26,537 bases of DNA from assembly GCF_042685265.1 (NCBI RefSeq), contig NZ_JBHUMX010000043.1. One strand, 5' to 3'. Both the position numbers and the translations under genes were made by a program. Positions 14,344 to 22,765 of the stretch are shown piece after piece (within the stretch, counting starts at the first letter, position 1; each line of letters begins with the position of its first letter). The notes beneath the pieces are model-generated. The model did no database searches. It saw nothing but the letters and a program-made list of their open reading frames with translations, and was not told the origin of the DNA. The DNA is from Oceanobacillus_B kapialis (GTDB lineage Bacteria > Bacillota > Bacilli > Bacillales > Amphibacillaceae).

Positions 14344-16611
14344 ATGTGGGAACAGTGGAAGAAGAAAATAAAAGCACTCTTTGCAGAAGAGGAAGTGAAT
14401 GAACAACAAGAAAAAACACAACAAAAGCACACACCGGACCCCCAGGCAAAGATGATGTATCAATATCCGAACAAGCCCGCTTTTCGGTTTCCTCTTATCC
14501 CAGATGAGCAATCCGAATCAAACCAGGCACCGAAATCTAATAATCGACCAAACAAATCGTACGTCGCTCAACCAGAGCGCAAGCGGCGAAAAGATGAGGC
14601 CGATAAAGATCAGGGAAGAAAGGTTTACAAGAAGGATACAGATATTCCATTTAAGCGGACGGAAGTTCCTTCGCCAATTTATGGGTTTCAACAGCGGAAA
14701 AAGAATAAGATATTAGACGATATTCCAGCTTATAAGCGAAAGGAAGAGAGAATCGCTGAAGCATGGGCGGCTATGAACGTAGAGAAGGAGTTTGTAGACC
14801 ATGCTGAAAATACTGCGCCAATCCTCCCAGCTACTGAATGGCCTGTAGACGAAGCGGCTTCAACGAATGAGGAATTTAGTGATGTGCAAGTAAAGGAAGC
14901 AATAGAACCTGTAACGCAGTCACTTGCTAAAACAGAGTCCGATCCACTAGAAGAGTCAGAAGAAAAATCAGAAAACCTATCTAAACGTGAAGAAGCTAAG
15001 CCTAGAAGCCTTTCGAGTACAGGAGCGGGTAACAAAACAACCAGTAAGGGACCTTTCAATGTCATTATGACACCGAGGGATAAAAAACAATTATACGACA
15101 AACAAAGAAGGCAACAAGAACAATTACAAAAAAGCTACACTTCTAAGGCAGAGTCACCTTCACAAACAATTGCAACAGAAGAAGTTACTCCACAGCAAGC
15201 TTCTATTCCAATACATCTTTTGAATGATCCGGTTCAGAAAAATAATGCAGATCATGAATGGATTACGGAACAGCAAGAATTGCTTGAAAGAACGCTAAAG
15301 CATTTTAATGTTCGTGCACGTGTGGTAAATGCCACACAAGGTCCTTCTGTAACTAGGTTTGAAGTGCAACCAGAACTCGGAGTGAAGGTAAGTAAGGTGA
15401 AAAATCTTAGCGACGATTTAAAATTAAACATGGCCGCAAAGGATATTCGAATTGAAGCACCAATACCAGGTAAAAATACGATTGGGATTGAAATACCGAA
15501 CCCTAACCCACAAATGGTAGGACTGCAAGGGTTATTCGAGTCAGAAGCCTTTGCAACGAGTATGTCTCCTTTAACCATTGCGCTTGGTTTAAGCATAGAG
15601 GGACGTCCATTAATTACCAATATTCAAAAGATGCCACATGGACTAATAGCAGGTGCGACTGGATCAGGGAAGAGTGTATGCATTAACACTATTCTCCTCA
15701 GTATGTTATACAAAGCGAGTCATGAAGATGTGAAGTTTCTTCTGATTGATCCTAAAATGGTGGAACTTGCTCCTTATAATGGCATACCACACCTTGTTTC
15801 ACCAGTTATCACGGATGTGAAAGCAGCTACTGCTGCCTTGAAATGGGCCGTTGCAGAAATGGAATCCCGCTATGAAAGGTTTGTTCAGGAGGGTGTTAGA
15901 GATCTTGAACGTTATAATCAAAAAGTGTTAAAACAAGGACGACTTGCAGAGAAAATGCCATATATCGTCATTGTTATTGATGAACTCGCAGACTTGATGA
16001 TGATGTCTCCGCATGATGTAGAAGAAGCGATTAGCCGAATAGCACAAAAGGCAAGAGCATGTGGAATACACTTACTTTTAGCAACCCAACGACCATCTGT
16101 TGACGTGATAACAGGTTTAATTAAAGCGAACATCCCAACACGAATCGCATTTAGTGTCTCTTCACAGGTGGATTCCAGAACAATTTTGGATACTGCAGGA
16201 GCTGATAAACTACTTGGGAAAGGCGACATGTTATTTATTGAGAATGGGGCAGGGAAAAGCATTCGATTGCAAGGACCTTTTGTTTCAGACGAAGAAATTG
16301 AGCGTGTTACAAGCTATGCTAGAAGTCTGGCAGAGCCTCATTACATGTTTGAACAGGAACAATTGCTTGAACAGGTGGCAACAGACGAAGCAGAAGATGA
16401 ACTAATGGAGGAAGCTATTAATTTTATATTAATTCAAAACAGTGCAAGTACTTCACTGCTTCAACGCCACTTTAAAATTGGCTATAACCGTGCAGCCCGT
16501 TTAATTGACGCTCTTGAAATGAAAGGGATTGTTTCTGGACAAAATGGAAGTAAACCGCGTGAAGTTTTAGCAACGAGGGCACAGATCGAGGAAATGCAGC
16601 TAAATGATTAA
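14344..16611 (+). CDS. sftA: SftA/FtsK-family DNA translocase (YtpS)
   Basis: A 755-aa FtsK/SpoIIIE-family motor. The lack of N-terminal membrane segments marks it as SftA, the soluble paralogue that moves DNA away from the closing septum. Residues 1-300 are charged, low-complexity linker. The motor follows with Walker A GATGSGKS (437-444) and Walker B IVIVIDE (Asp546). The C-terminal winged-helix gamma domain lies at about 685-755 (SLLQRHFKIGYNRAARLID), which reads the KOPS/SRS orientation sequences. It is about 200 residues shorter than the B. subtilis SftA I recall (952), the difference being in the linker. The ribosome binding site is weak (GAGTGATGA). Confidence 0.94.
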   Translation: MWEQWKKKIKALFAEEEVNEQQEKTQQKHTPDPQAKMMYQYPNKPAFRFPLIPDEQSESNQAPKSNNRPNKSYVAQPERKRRKDEADKDQGRKVYKKDTDIPFKRTEVPSPIYGFQQRKKNKILDDIPAYKRKEERIAEAWAAMNVEKEFVDHAENTAPILPATEWPVDEAASTNEEFSDVQVKEAIEPVTQSLAKTESDPLEESEEKSENLSKREEAKPRSLSSTGAGNKTTSKGPFNVIMTPRDKKQLYDKQRRQQEQLQKSYTSKAESPSQTIATEEVTPQQASIPIHLLNDPVQKNNADHEWITEQQELLERTLKHFNVRARVVNATQGPSVTRFEVQPELGVKVSKVKNLSDDLKLNMAAKDIRIEAPIPGKNTIGIEIPNPNPQMVGLQGLFESEAFATSMSPLTIALGLSIEGRPLITNIQKMPHGLIAGATGSGKSVCINTILLSMLYKASHEDVKFLLIDPKMVELAPYNGIPHLVSPVITDVKAATAALKWAVAEMESRYERFVQEGVRDLERYNQKVLKQGRLAEKMPYIVIVIDELADLMMMSPHDVEEAISRIAQKARACGIHLLLATQRPSVDVITGLIKANIPTRIAFSVSSQVDSRTILDTAGADKLLGKGDMLFIENGAGKSIRLQGPFVSDEEIERVTSYARSLAEPHYMFEQEQLLEQVATDEAEDELMEEAINFILIQNSASTSLLQRHFKIGYNRAARLIDALEMKGIVSGQNGSKPREVLATRAQIEEMQLND

Positions 16612-16613
16612 CC

Positions 16614-16642
16614 TTGTTTCCACCTTCTTTTTTCTATATGAT
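16614..16642 (+). promoter_or_regulatory. Sigma-A promoter for the nicotinate phosphoribosyltransferase gene
   Basis: TTGTTT (16614-16619) and TATGAT (16637-16642) are separated by 17 bases, 38 bases before the start codon. The -35 box begins just 2 bases after the sftA stop, and no terminator separates the genes. Confidence 0.55.
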
Positions 16643-16680
16643 AAGGGAAACAGATTATTAGAGGTAAGGAGAAACAAATC

Positions 16681-17790
16681 ATGAAAGAAATTACACAAAA
16701 ACTCGAAGGGAAAATCAACCGTTTAACGAATAAAACGTTCAAGTTTGATGAACGTATTCGGGAAGGTTGGTTTTCTGCCGTATATTTCTTAAAAACAAAG
16801 GAAATAGCAGAAAATAAGTTACCAAATAATATTGTAACCATGCAATTTTTTCAGAAAGATGATGCAGTTTTATGTGGAACAGACGAAGCGATCGCCCTCT
16901 TGCACACATTTGCAAAGGATCCTGAGACGTTAGAAATCCATTCTTTAAAAGATGGTGATAAAATAAGCCCCTTTGAAACAGTCCTAACCATAACAGGAGC
17001 ATATCAACAGTTTGGTTACCTTGAAGGAATTATTGATGGAATATTAGCAAGAAGAACATCTGTCTCTACAAATGTATACAATGTCGTAAAAGCAGGCAGA
17101 ACCTCCGGAGAACAAAAACCTGTTATCTTTATGGGGGATAGGGATGACCACTATACACAGCAGGCAGGAGATGGTTATGCAGCGTTTATTGGCGGATCAA
17201 CTGCTCAAGCGACACATGCGATGAATGAATGGTGGGGAAAAAAGGGTATGGGCACCATGCCACACGCGATGATTCAAATGTTTCGAGGTGATCTCGTAGC
17301 TGCATCACGAGCCTATCATGAAATGTACCCGGATGATGATCTGGTAGCACTCGTTGATTATAATAATGATGTCATAACAGATTCCTTAAAAGTTGCGCAT
17401 GAATTTGGTAGGGATTTAAAAGGTGTACGCCTTGATACGTCACGCACACTCGTTGATAAATACTTTTTGCGGAACCATCATGTAATGGGAACCTTTGATC
17501 CTCGAGGGGTTAACCCTGAGCTCATTTTCGCACTTAGAAAAGCATTAGATGAGGAAGGATTCGAATATGTAAAAATAATGGTTAGTGGTGGATTTACGGA
17601 GGACCGTATTACAGAATTCGAAAAAAACGGAGTGCCTGTTGATATGTATGGCGTTGGTGGCAGTCTATTAAAAATTAATATTGGGTTTACTGGTGACAAT
17701 GTCTTATTAAATGGGATACCTGAAGCTAAAGAGGGTAGGCGTTATCGACCTAATCCAAGACTTGAGAAGGTAGAGTTTCAAGAAGCGTAA
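16681..17790 (+). CDS. Nicotinate phosphoribosyltransferase, short form
   Basis: Joins nicotinate and PRPP to nicotinate mononucleotide in the NAD salvage pathway. At 369 aa it belongs to the short class, unlike the roughly 490-aa PncB of B. subtilis. Marks seen: DERIREGWFSAVYFLKTKEI at the start, the GTMPHAM loop (NaPRTase catalytic His region), LVDYNND, GVRLDTS, and MVSGGFTEDRI followed by YGVGGS, which form the phosphate-binding end of the barrel. The Shine-Dalgarno AAGGAG is 9 bases before the ATG. As I recall, this gene is not in the B. subtilis sftA-murC interval, so it is an insertion into an otherwise conserved order. Confidence 0.9.
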   Translation: MKEITQKLEGKINRLTNKTFKFDERIREGWFSAVYFLKTKEIAENKLPNNIVTMQFFQKDDAVLCGTDEAIALLHTFAKDPETLEIHSLKDGDKISPFETVLTITGAYQQFGYLEGIIDGILARRTSVSTNVYNVVKAGRTSGEQKPVIFMGDRDDHYTQQAGDGYAAFIGGSTAQATHAMNEWWGKKGMGTMPHAMIQMFRGDLVAASRAYHEMYPDDDLVALVDYNNDVITDSLKVAHEFGRDLKGVRLDTSRTLVDKYFLRNHHVMGTFDPRGVNPELIFALRKALDEEGFEYVKIMVSGGFTEDRITEFEKNGVPVDMYGVGGSLLKINIGFTGDNVLLNGIPEAKEGRRYRPNPRLEKVEFQEA

Positions 17791-17837
17791 CCATAACTCC
17801 AACGGGGCAACTTATTATTTAAATCCTTCTCTCATTT

Positions 17838-17846
17838 TGCTATAAT
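17838..17846 (+). promoter_or_regulatory. Extended -10 promoter for murC
   Basis: TGCTATAAT is a perfect extended -10 element. The matching -35 position (17818-17823) is TTTAAA, a poor match, as is often tolerated with an extended -10. It lies 76 bases before the murC start. Confidence 0.6.
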
Positions 17847-17922
17847 AATGAAATAGGTGTAAAAAATTTATCAGCTAGTAAGTTAAATAATCCTTTTTAC
17901 GCACAATTTGGAGGTTCTTTTT

Positions 17923-19227
17923 ATGACAACTTACCATTTTATTGGTATTAAAGGGACAGGAATGAGTGCCCTTGCGCAAATTCTTCATGATTCCGGAGAA
18001 AATGTACAGGGTTCCGATGTGGAGAAACGTTTTTTTACACAGGAAGCATTGGAAGCAAAGAACATTCCGATTCTCTCTTTTTCAGAAGCGAACATCAAAG
18101 ATAATTATACAATAATTGCGGGTAACGCTTTTTCTGATGATCACCCAGAAATAAAAGAAGCAAAAAAACAAGGCCTGACATTCTATAGGTATCATGAGTT
18201 CCTTGGGGAATGGCTAAAACAATACACGAGTATTGCTGTTACAGGGGCACATGGCAAAACGTCCACTACTGGTCTATTGGCACATGTTTTACATGAGACC
18301 TTCCCTATTTCCTTTTTAATCGGGGATGGAACAGGCAAGGGGCATGTAGATAGCCGCTATTTCGTCTTTGAAGCATGTGAATATCGTCGGCACTTTCTTA
18401 GCTATGAACCGGACTATGCGATTATGACAAACATTGATTTCGATCACCCGGATTACTTTACAAGCATTGATGATGTGTTTGAGGCTTTCCAATCCATGGC
18501 TGATCAGGTTAAAAAAGGAATTATCGCTTGTGGAGATGACGAGCAACTTCAGCAAATACAAGCGAAGGTACCTGTTGTTTATTATGGTTTTGCGGCAACG
18601 AATGATTTTCAGGCTCAGAATGTAGTAGAGGATAGCACTGGCACAACCTTTGATGTCTTTGTGCGAAATACGTATTATGATACATTTACTATTCCGATGC
18701 ATGGAAATCATAATATCCTTAATGCGCTTTCTGTAATCGCTATTTGCCATTATGAAGAAATTAGTGCACAGGATATTAAGAAAATGGCAAGCTTTGAAGG
18801 TGTGAAACGCAGGTTTACAGAAAAGAAGGTAGCAAATCAAGTGTTGATTGATGATTATGCCCATCATCCAAAGGAAATTACTGCAACAATTGATTCGGTA
18901 AGAAAAAAATATCCAAACAAAGAAGTTATTGCTATTTTCCAACCACATACATTTACGAGAACAAAAACATTTCTTGATGAATTTGCAGACAGCCTTTCAT
19001 TAGCAGATCACGTTTATTTATGTGACATATTCGGCTCTGCAAGGGAAGAAGCAGGAAAGCTTACCATCAAGGATTTGCAAGAACGTGTGGAAAAAAGCCG
19101 AGTATTACAGCTTGATCAAACCGACGTATTGCAACAATATGAAGACGCGGTACTTGTCTTCATGGGTGCAGGGGATATTCAAAAATTCCAGCAGGCATAT
19201 GAAGAAAAGAAAAACGTTCGTAATTAA
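17923..19227 (+). CDS. murC: UDP-N-acetylmuramate--L-alanine ligase
   Basis: Adds L-alanine to UDP-MurNAc, the first peptide step of peptidoglycan synthesis, in the cytosol. 434 aa, full length. The N-terminal nucleotide fold FIGIKGTGMSALA (residues 6-18) and ATP loop VTGAHGKTSTTG (106-117) are clear, with central-domain CEYRRHFL and MHGNHNILNALS, and YAHHPKE in the C-terminal part. ATG 17923 was chosen because GGAGG lies 7 bases upstream; a TTG at 17908 sits before the Shine-Dalgarno sequence. It has its own promoter and terminator. Confidence 0.96.
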   Translation: MTTYHFIGIKGTGMSALAQILHDSGENVQGSDVEKRFFTQEALEAKNIPILSFSEANIKDNYTIIAGNAFSDDHPEIKEAKKQGLTFYRYHEFLGEWLKQYTSIAVTGAHGKTSTTGLLAHVLHETFPISFLIGDGTGKGHVDSRYFVFEACEYRRHFLSYEPDYAIMTNIDFDHPDYFTSIDDVFEAFQSMADQVKKGIIACGDDEQLQQIQAKVPVVYYGFAATNDFQAQNVVEDSTGTTFDVFVRNTYYDTFTIPMHGNHNILNALSVIAICHYEEISAQDIKKMASFEGVKRRFTEKKVANQVLIDDYAHHPKEITATIDSVRKKYPNKEVIAIFQPHTFTRTKTFLDEFADSLSLADHVYLCDIFGSAREEAGKLTIKDLQERVEKSRVLQLDQTDVLQQYEDAVLVFMGAGDIQKFQQAYEEKKNVRN

Positions 19228-19232
19228 TCGAG

Positions 19233-19265
19233 AAAAAGAATCTGGTAACAGGTTCTTTTTTTCTT
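19233..19265 (+). terminator. Terminator of murC
   Basis: AAAAAGAATCTG (19233-19244) pairs with CAGGTTCTTTTT (19249-19260) with one G-T pair, loop GTAA, and the T run goes on past 19260. Confidence 0.88.
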
Positions 19266-19393
19266 TTCAGATAAAGCTCCTCAGTAAAAGAAAGTTACAT
19301 ATTAGTCTGAAACCGCTTTAAAAGCTAACTTTGCTAGTAAAGCAATAATTATAGGGGAACCTTAAAAATGGTAATGTTGTTTTTTGTGCACAT

Positions 19394-19418
19394 GTTTAGT
19401 TCTTTTATGTTAGGGTAT
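19394..19418 (+). promoter_or_regulatory. Sigma-B promoter for the ytxGH general stress operon
   Basis: GTTTAG (19394-19399), a 13-base spacer and GGGTAT (19413-19418) match the sigma-B consensus GTTTAA-N12-15-GGGTAT with one mismatch. In B. subtilis ytxGHJ is a known sigma-B regulon operon (csb34). Two TATAAT boxes further down (19442-19447 and 19455-19460) lack good -35 partners but could give additional vegetative starts. The other bases of the 19228-19554 gap hold the murC terminator, an AT-rich stretch and a leader hairpin; no gene seen. Confidence 0.8.
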
Positions 19419-19471
19419 TTATAAAAAAGGATTATTATTGGTATAATTATTAGGTATAATTTATACTTAAA

Positions 19472-19500
19472 TGGCTAGATGGTTTTGACTCATCCAGCTA
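19472..19500 (+). other. Leader hairpin upstream of ytxG
   Basis: TGGCTAGATG (19472-19481) pairs with CATCCAGCTA (19491-19500) with one G-T pair and one mismatch, loop of 9 bases. It lies in the leader downstream of the sigma-B start and is not followed by a T run, so it is not a terminator. Role unknown. Confidence 0.35.
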
Positions 19501-19554
19501 GAATATCTATTCCAGTAGCCATACTACACATAACAGAAGGAGTGATACTACGAA

Positions 19555-19959
19555 ATGGAAATAATGCTTTATATTGCTGCATTAATTGCCGCGATAGCGT
19601 TTGCAGTACTTGTGGTTTACGCAATTATTACCTTAAAAGCAACCAAACAAACAATGAATAACGTCGCAGAAACGCTGGACGGGTTGAACAAGCAAATGAA
19701 GGGAATTACGGACGAGACTACCCAACTCCTTACAAAAACAAACCGACTCGCTGATGATATCCAGCAAAAATCCTCTAAGCTAAATGGTGTTTTTGATGGT
19801 GCGAAGGGACTTGGGGAGACTGTAAGAGAATTTAATGCTTCTCTAAAGCAACTGTCCGGAAGTATTTCGCGCACGGCAAATCAAAACCCTGAAAAGGCCA
19901 CCCAGGCAGTTAAATGGGCATCTACATTTATGGAATTATGGAAGAAAAAAAATAAATAA
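19555..19959 (+). CDS. ytxG: DUF948 membrane-anchored general stress protein (YtxG)
   Basis: 134 aa. A single N-terminal membrane segment (about residues 4-26, IAALIAAIAFAVLVVYAII) is followed by a long heptad-like helix with TMNNVAETLDGLNKQMKG and TTQLLTKTNRLADDIQ, typical of DUF948 proteins. Such proteins are anchored at the membrane with a coiled-coil stalk; no enzymatic role is known. AAGGAG lies 12 bases before the ATG, a little far. First gene of the sigma-B unit, 27 bases before ytxH. Confidence 0.9.
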   Translation: MEIMLYIAALIAAIAFAVLVVYAIITLKATKQTMNNVAETLDGLNKQMKGITDETTQLLTKTNRLADDIQQKSSKLNGVFDGAKGLGETVREFNASLKQLSGSISRTANQNPEKATQAVKWASTFMELWKKKNK

Positions 19960-19986
19960 ATAGTAACCAAACAAGGAGGATTTTAA

Positions 19987-20433
19987 ATGGCTGAAAATAA
20001 TAACAACAATAACAACAACATTAATACTAAGGACTTTATCATTGGTACACTTATAGGAAGCATGGTAGGGGCAGCTGCTGCATTATTGCTCGCACCAAAA
20101 TCCGGTAGAGAACTAAGAAGTGACATTAATCAAGGAGCAGGCCAAGTAAAAGAGCGTGCTTCTGAGTGGAAAGATACTGCACAGGAGAAGAGCGCAGGCT
20201 GGAAAGATAAAGCATATACAACAGGTGCTGAGTTAAGACAAAAAGCAATGGATACCACTTCTCAATTTACAAAAAGTGCAACCTCTAAAACGAAAGATAT
20301 GACTAACACTGTTAAGTCTAAGTTGAATCGAAAAAAGTCAAAAGAAGAAGAGGCACAGCAAGCAGCTGAGGATGTAGCCAATGCAATTGAAGAGGCAACG
20401 GAAGAAATAGAAGCAGCGAAAAGACAAGGGTAG
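19987..20433 (+). CDS. ytxH: YtxH-family general stress protein
   Basis: 148 aa. It begins with an asparagine run (residues 4-11). A glycine/alanine membrane-like segment FIIGTLIGSMVGAAAALLLA follows, with the family motif APKSGRELR directly after it. The rest is a long charged helix with loosely repeated 11-residue blocks (ASEWKDTAQEK, SAGWKDKAYTT, GAELRQKAMDT), similar in style to LEA-type desiccation proteins. This is resemblance by eye, not a domain match. AAGGAGG lies 8 bases before the ATG. Function is unknown; induction by general stress is inferred from the sigma-B promoter. Confidence 0.9.
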   Translation: MAENNNNNNNNINTKDFIIGTLIGSMVGAAAALLLAPKSGRELRSDINQGAGQVKERASEWKDTAQEKSAGWKDKAYTTGAELRQKAMDTTSQFTKSATSKTKDMTNTVKSKLNRKKSKEEEAQQAAEDVANAIEEATEEIEAAKRQG

Positions 20434-20435
20434 TA

Positions 20436-20472
20436 AAAAGATGATTGGGCGAGTGCCCAATCATCTTTTTTT
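20436..20472. terminator. Terminator of ytxGH, possibly bidirectional
   Basis: A perfect 15-bp stem (20436-20450 with 20455-20469), loop GAGT, then a T run to 20472. The A run on the left makes it usable for leftward transcripts from the FtsA-like gene as well, for which I see no separate terminator. Confidence 0.92.
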
Positions 20473-20547
20473 TAAAAATTAGCGAGTAGTTAATCGATCA
20501 TGAAAGAAACGGGTTCTCATATACCTATTAAGCAGCCATCTAGCCGT

Positions 20548-22680
20548 TCACCAAGTTAACTGCAGGTTGTCCCCGTTGTGAATTTCCCCGTCGAAGGATG
20601 CCGGTACTCCATTTCGATACAGTTTAAAGTCTCCGCTAACGTTTCGAATATCAATATCAACATAACGGAATATATCTTGGAAAATAAAGCTTCCAACCTC
20701 TATTTGTTTAAGTTCTAAACTATCTCCATTACTTAACACTGCATCTTGTCCAATTATTTGTCCTTCCCGCTTTATTGAACAGCAGGCCCTGTCTAATTCA
20801 ATAGGTTGTCCATTAAAAGAAACGTGGATGGTTTTAGAAGCCTCTTTTTCTAACACAGTGAATAAGTCAGAAACAAGCGGAGTTTTAGCTGGCTCTATAG
20901 CCAATTTATCCTGATTATGAAGGATATGTTCCACATTTACCTGCTTATGGTTGACGAGTACCTTCGTTTCTCCCATTGGTAGTTTTACTTGTTCCTTATT
21001 TACATAAATGGAGAATGTGTTTGTTTGTTGCAACTTGTCTTTTCCAATAAAATGGAGAAAATCTTTTACTAGCAATTCTTGATCAAAGATAATTTTGTCA
21101 CGATCTTTGACTACATATGTTTTTGCCTGCTTTTTGTCGTTCACATAATAATTGGCATAATGTTTCACAGGTTGGTTGTTAAAATAAATAACTTTAGATG
21201 GTAGATCTCCAATAAGCTCTTCCAAAGTTAGCTGAGCAGGTAAACCATCTTCCCCTTTGGTAACGTGAACATGGTCGTTATTCTGAATAGATCGTTCTAC
21301 ATTGCTGCTTTCACCATTTACAATTATTTGTGGCGCCTGACCAAATTGTCCTGGTATTGTTACATCCTGTCCATTAACACTTACCATCACGGCATTACCT
21401 GGTCTTCCATAAAGCTTTTGTATATCAATACCTGCCTGAATCAATGCATCTCCGACAGTAAGCTGCTTCATTTCAAACATACGTATTTTTTGCCCATTTA
21501 CATGGACTGTTGCATAATGAACTGGATTTTGTTTTGCGGCAATGGCAATTCCAATTGGAGTTACAAAATCAGGTCCCTTTGGCAAAGCTTTGGAAGGAGT
21601 TAAATTCTGTATCGCCTCTATCCCACGGACAGCTACTCGATTTTCTGGCAACTTTAACTTATTGGCTAAAACTTTGGTGATTTCTGGTGTGAGACTTCCT
21701 CCACCAACCAACATGACAGCCTTTGGTGGCGTCGCGTTTAAAAGGAGGATCTCTTCAGCTATCCTTGAGGCGAGGTTTTCTACATGACTTTGTATTTCTC
21801 CTACTAGTGCATCATAAGTAATCGTTGATTCAAACCCCAGTATATCTGCTACGACTGCTTCCCCTTTATTGACAATATCCCGTTTCGTTTGCTCAGCTAA
21901 AGGAAAGTCGAGCAAATAAGCATCGCTTATTGCTTCAGTGATTTCGTCTCCTGCAACGGGCACCATCCCGTACGCAGCAACTGTACCAGCGTTCGTGATG
22001 GCAATATCACTTGTACCAGCACCTATATCTACTAGAGCCACATTCAATCTTCTCATTGACTCTGGTACAAGCACATGAATTGCCGCAATTGGTTCTAACG
22101 TTAGTGCGTCCATTTCCAAACCCGCTCGATTTAAAGCAGCTAATAACGATTCCACAACAATTTTAGGTAGAAAGGTAGCAATAATTTCAACAGTAGCTTT
22201 CTCTCCGCTTTGGTCAATTAAGGAACCAATTCTTTCTTCGTCAATTTGGTAATGCAAAATGGAATAACCTACACAATAGTACTGATGGTAATCATCTGCT
22301 TTTTCTTCTTGTGCAAGCTTTATCTGGGCAGCCTGTACAGCGCTTAGCTCCAAATGTTTTATAGTTTCCTCTTCGATAATAGGCTGTTGATTAAGTTCCA
22401 TTGAAGCAGAGGCTTGCATTGTCTTCAGCGCTCTTCCCGCAGCAGCAACACAAACCTTGTGCAGCGTACCATGTGATTGTTCAAGTTCTTTCTTCACTTC
22501 ACGAATAATATCAGATACCGCAACAACGTTATGTATTTGCCCATCTCGCATCGATCTTTCAGTATGCTCTTTCGTATAAAAATCTACTACTTCAAACTTG
22601 TTTGAAGTATCTTTTTCTAAAATAATCCCCGTTACTGAGCGGGTGCCAATATCTAAAGCAAAAATATGATCTTTCATCAT
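20548..22680 (-). CDS. FtsA/PilM-like actin-fold protein with repeated beta-grasp-like C-terminal modules
   Basis: 710 aa. Residues 1-385 form an FtsA/PilM-type ATPase: phosphate-1 LDIGTRSVTG (9-18), phosphate-2 VDIGAGTSDIAI (217-228), adenosine motif VMLVGGGSLTPEI (322-334). FtsA proteins carry a membrane-binding tail; here residues 390-710 instead show a pattern that recurs five times, roughly hydrophobic-x-VN(G)...I.N.D.(L/V).(I/V). Instances are near 452-474, 511-532, 574-596, 633-658 and 686-709. It looks like the second half of a ubiquitin-like/beta-grasp unit. No transmembrane segment. AAAGGG lies 7 bases before the first ATG; an ATG follows it directly. Annotated relatives are usually called cell division FtsA or PilM; I know no tested function. 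Confidence 0.85.
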   Translation of the reverse strand: MMKDHIFALDIGTRSVTGIILEKDTSNKFEVVDFYTKEHTERSMRDGQIHNVVAVSDIIREVKKELEQSHGTLHKVCVAAAGRALKTMQASASMELNQQPIIEEETIKHLELSAVQAAQIKLAQEEKADDYHQYYCVGYSILHYQIDEERIGSLIDQSGEKATVEIIATFLPKIVVESLLAALNRAGLEMDALTLEPIAAIHVLVPESMRRLNVALVDIGAGTSDIAITNAGTVAAYGMVPVAGDEITEAISDAYLLDFPLAEQTKRDIVNKGEAVVADILGFESTITYDALVGEIQSHVENLASRIAEEILLLNATPPKAVMLVGGGSLTPEITKVLANKLKLPENRVAVRGIEAIQNLTPSKALPKGPDFVTPIGIAIAAKQNPVHYATVHVNGQKIRMFEMKQLTVGDALIQAGIDIQKLYGRPGNAVMVSVNGQDVTIPGQFGQAPQIIVNGESSNVERSIQNNDHVHVTKGEDGLPAQLTLEELIGDLPSKVIYFNNQPVKHYANYYVNDKKQAKTYVVKDRDKIIFDQELLVKDFLHFIGKDKLQQTNTFSIYVNKEQVKLPMGETKVLVNHKQVNVEHILHNQDKLAIEPAKTPLVSDLFTVLEKEASKTIHVSFNGQPIELDRACCSIKREGQIIGQDAVLSNGDSLELKQIEVGSFIFQDIFRYVDIDIRNVSGDFKLYRNGVPASFDGEIHNGDNLQLTW

Positions 22681-22711
22681 TGTATAACCCTTTCCCTTAT
22701 AATCTGACTCT

Positions 22712-22740
22712 ATTATAAACTTTTACAATCTTTTTATCGA
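22712..22740 (-). promoter_or_regulatory. Promoter for the FtsA-like gene, -35 box overlapping the aroA promoter
   Basis: On the minus strand TCGATA (22740-22735) and TATAAT (22717-22712) are 17 bases apart. The -10 box is perfect, the -35 box moderate. Four bases of the -35 box (22737-22740) are shared with the rightward aroA promoter. Confidence 0.5.
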
Positions 22741-22765
22741 CAAAGAAAAAGTTATTAGCTATAAT
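22737..22765 (+). promoter_or_regulatory. Sigma-A promoter for aroA
   Basis: TCGACA (22737-22742; one base off TTGACA) and TATAAT (22760-22765) are separated by 17 bases, 46 bases before the aroA start. Confidence 0.65.

Noticed and set aside
15918..16262. 114-codon open frame antisense to sftA
   Set aside because: It lies opposite the conserved Walker B and winged-helix approach region of sftA; the frame is a by-product of that coding sequence.
18316..18948. 210-codon open frame on the minus strand inside murC
   Set aside because: It is fully antisense to the well-conserved murC gene, has unusual Ile/Cys-rich composition and no ribosome binding site.
19022..19321. 99-codon plus-strand frame at the end of murC
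   Set aside because: It is out of frame with murC over most of its length, runs through the murC terminator and has no ribosome binding site.
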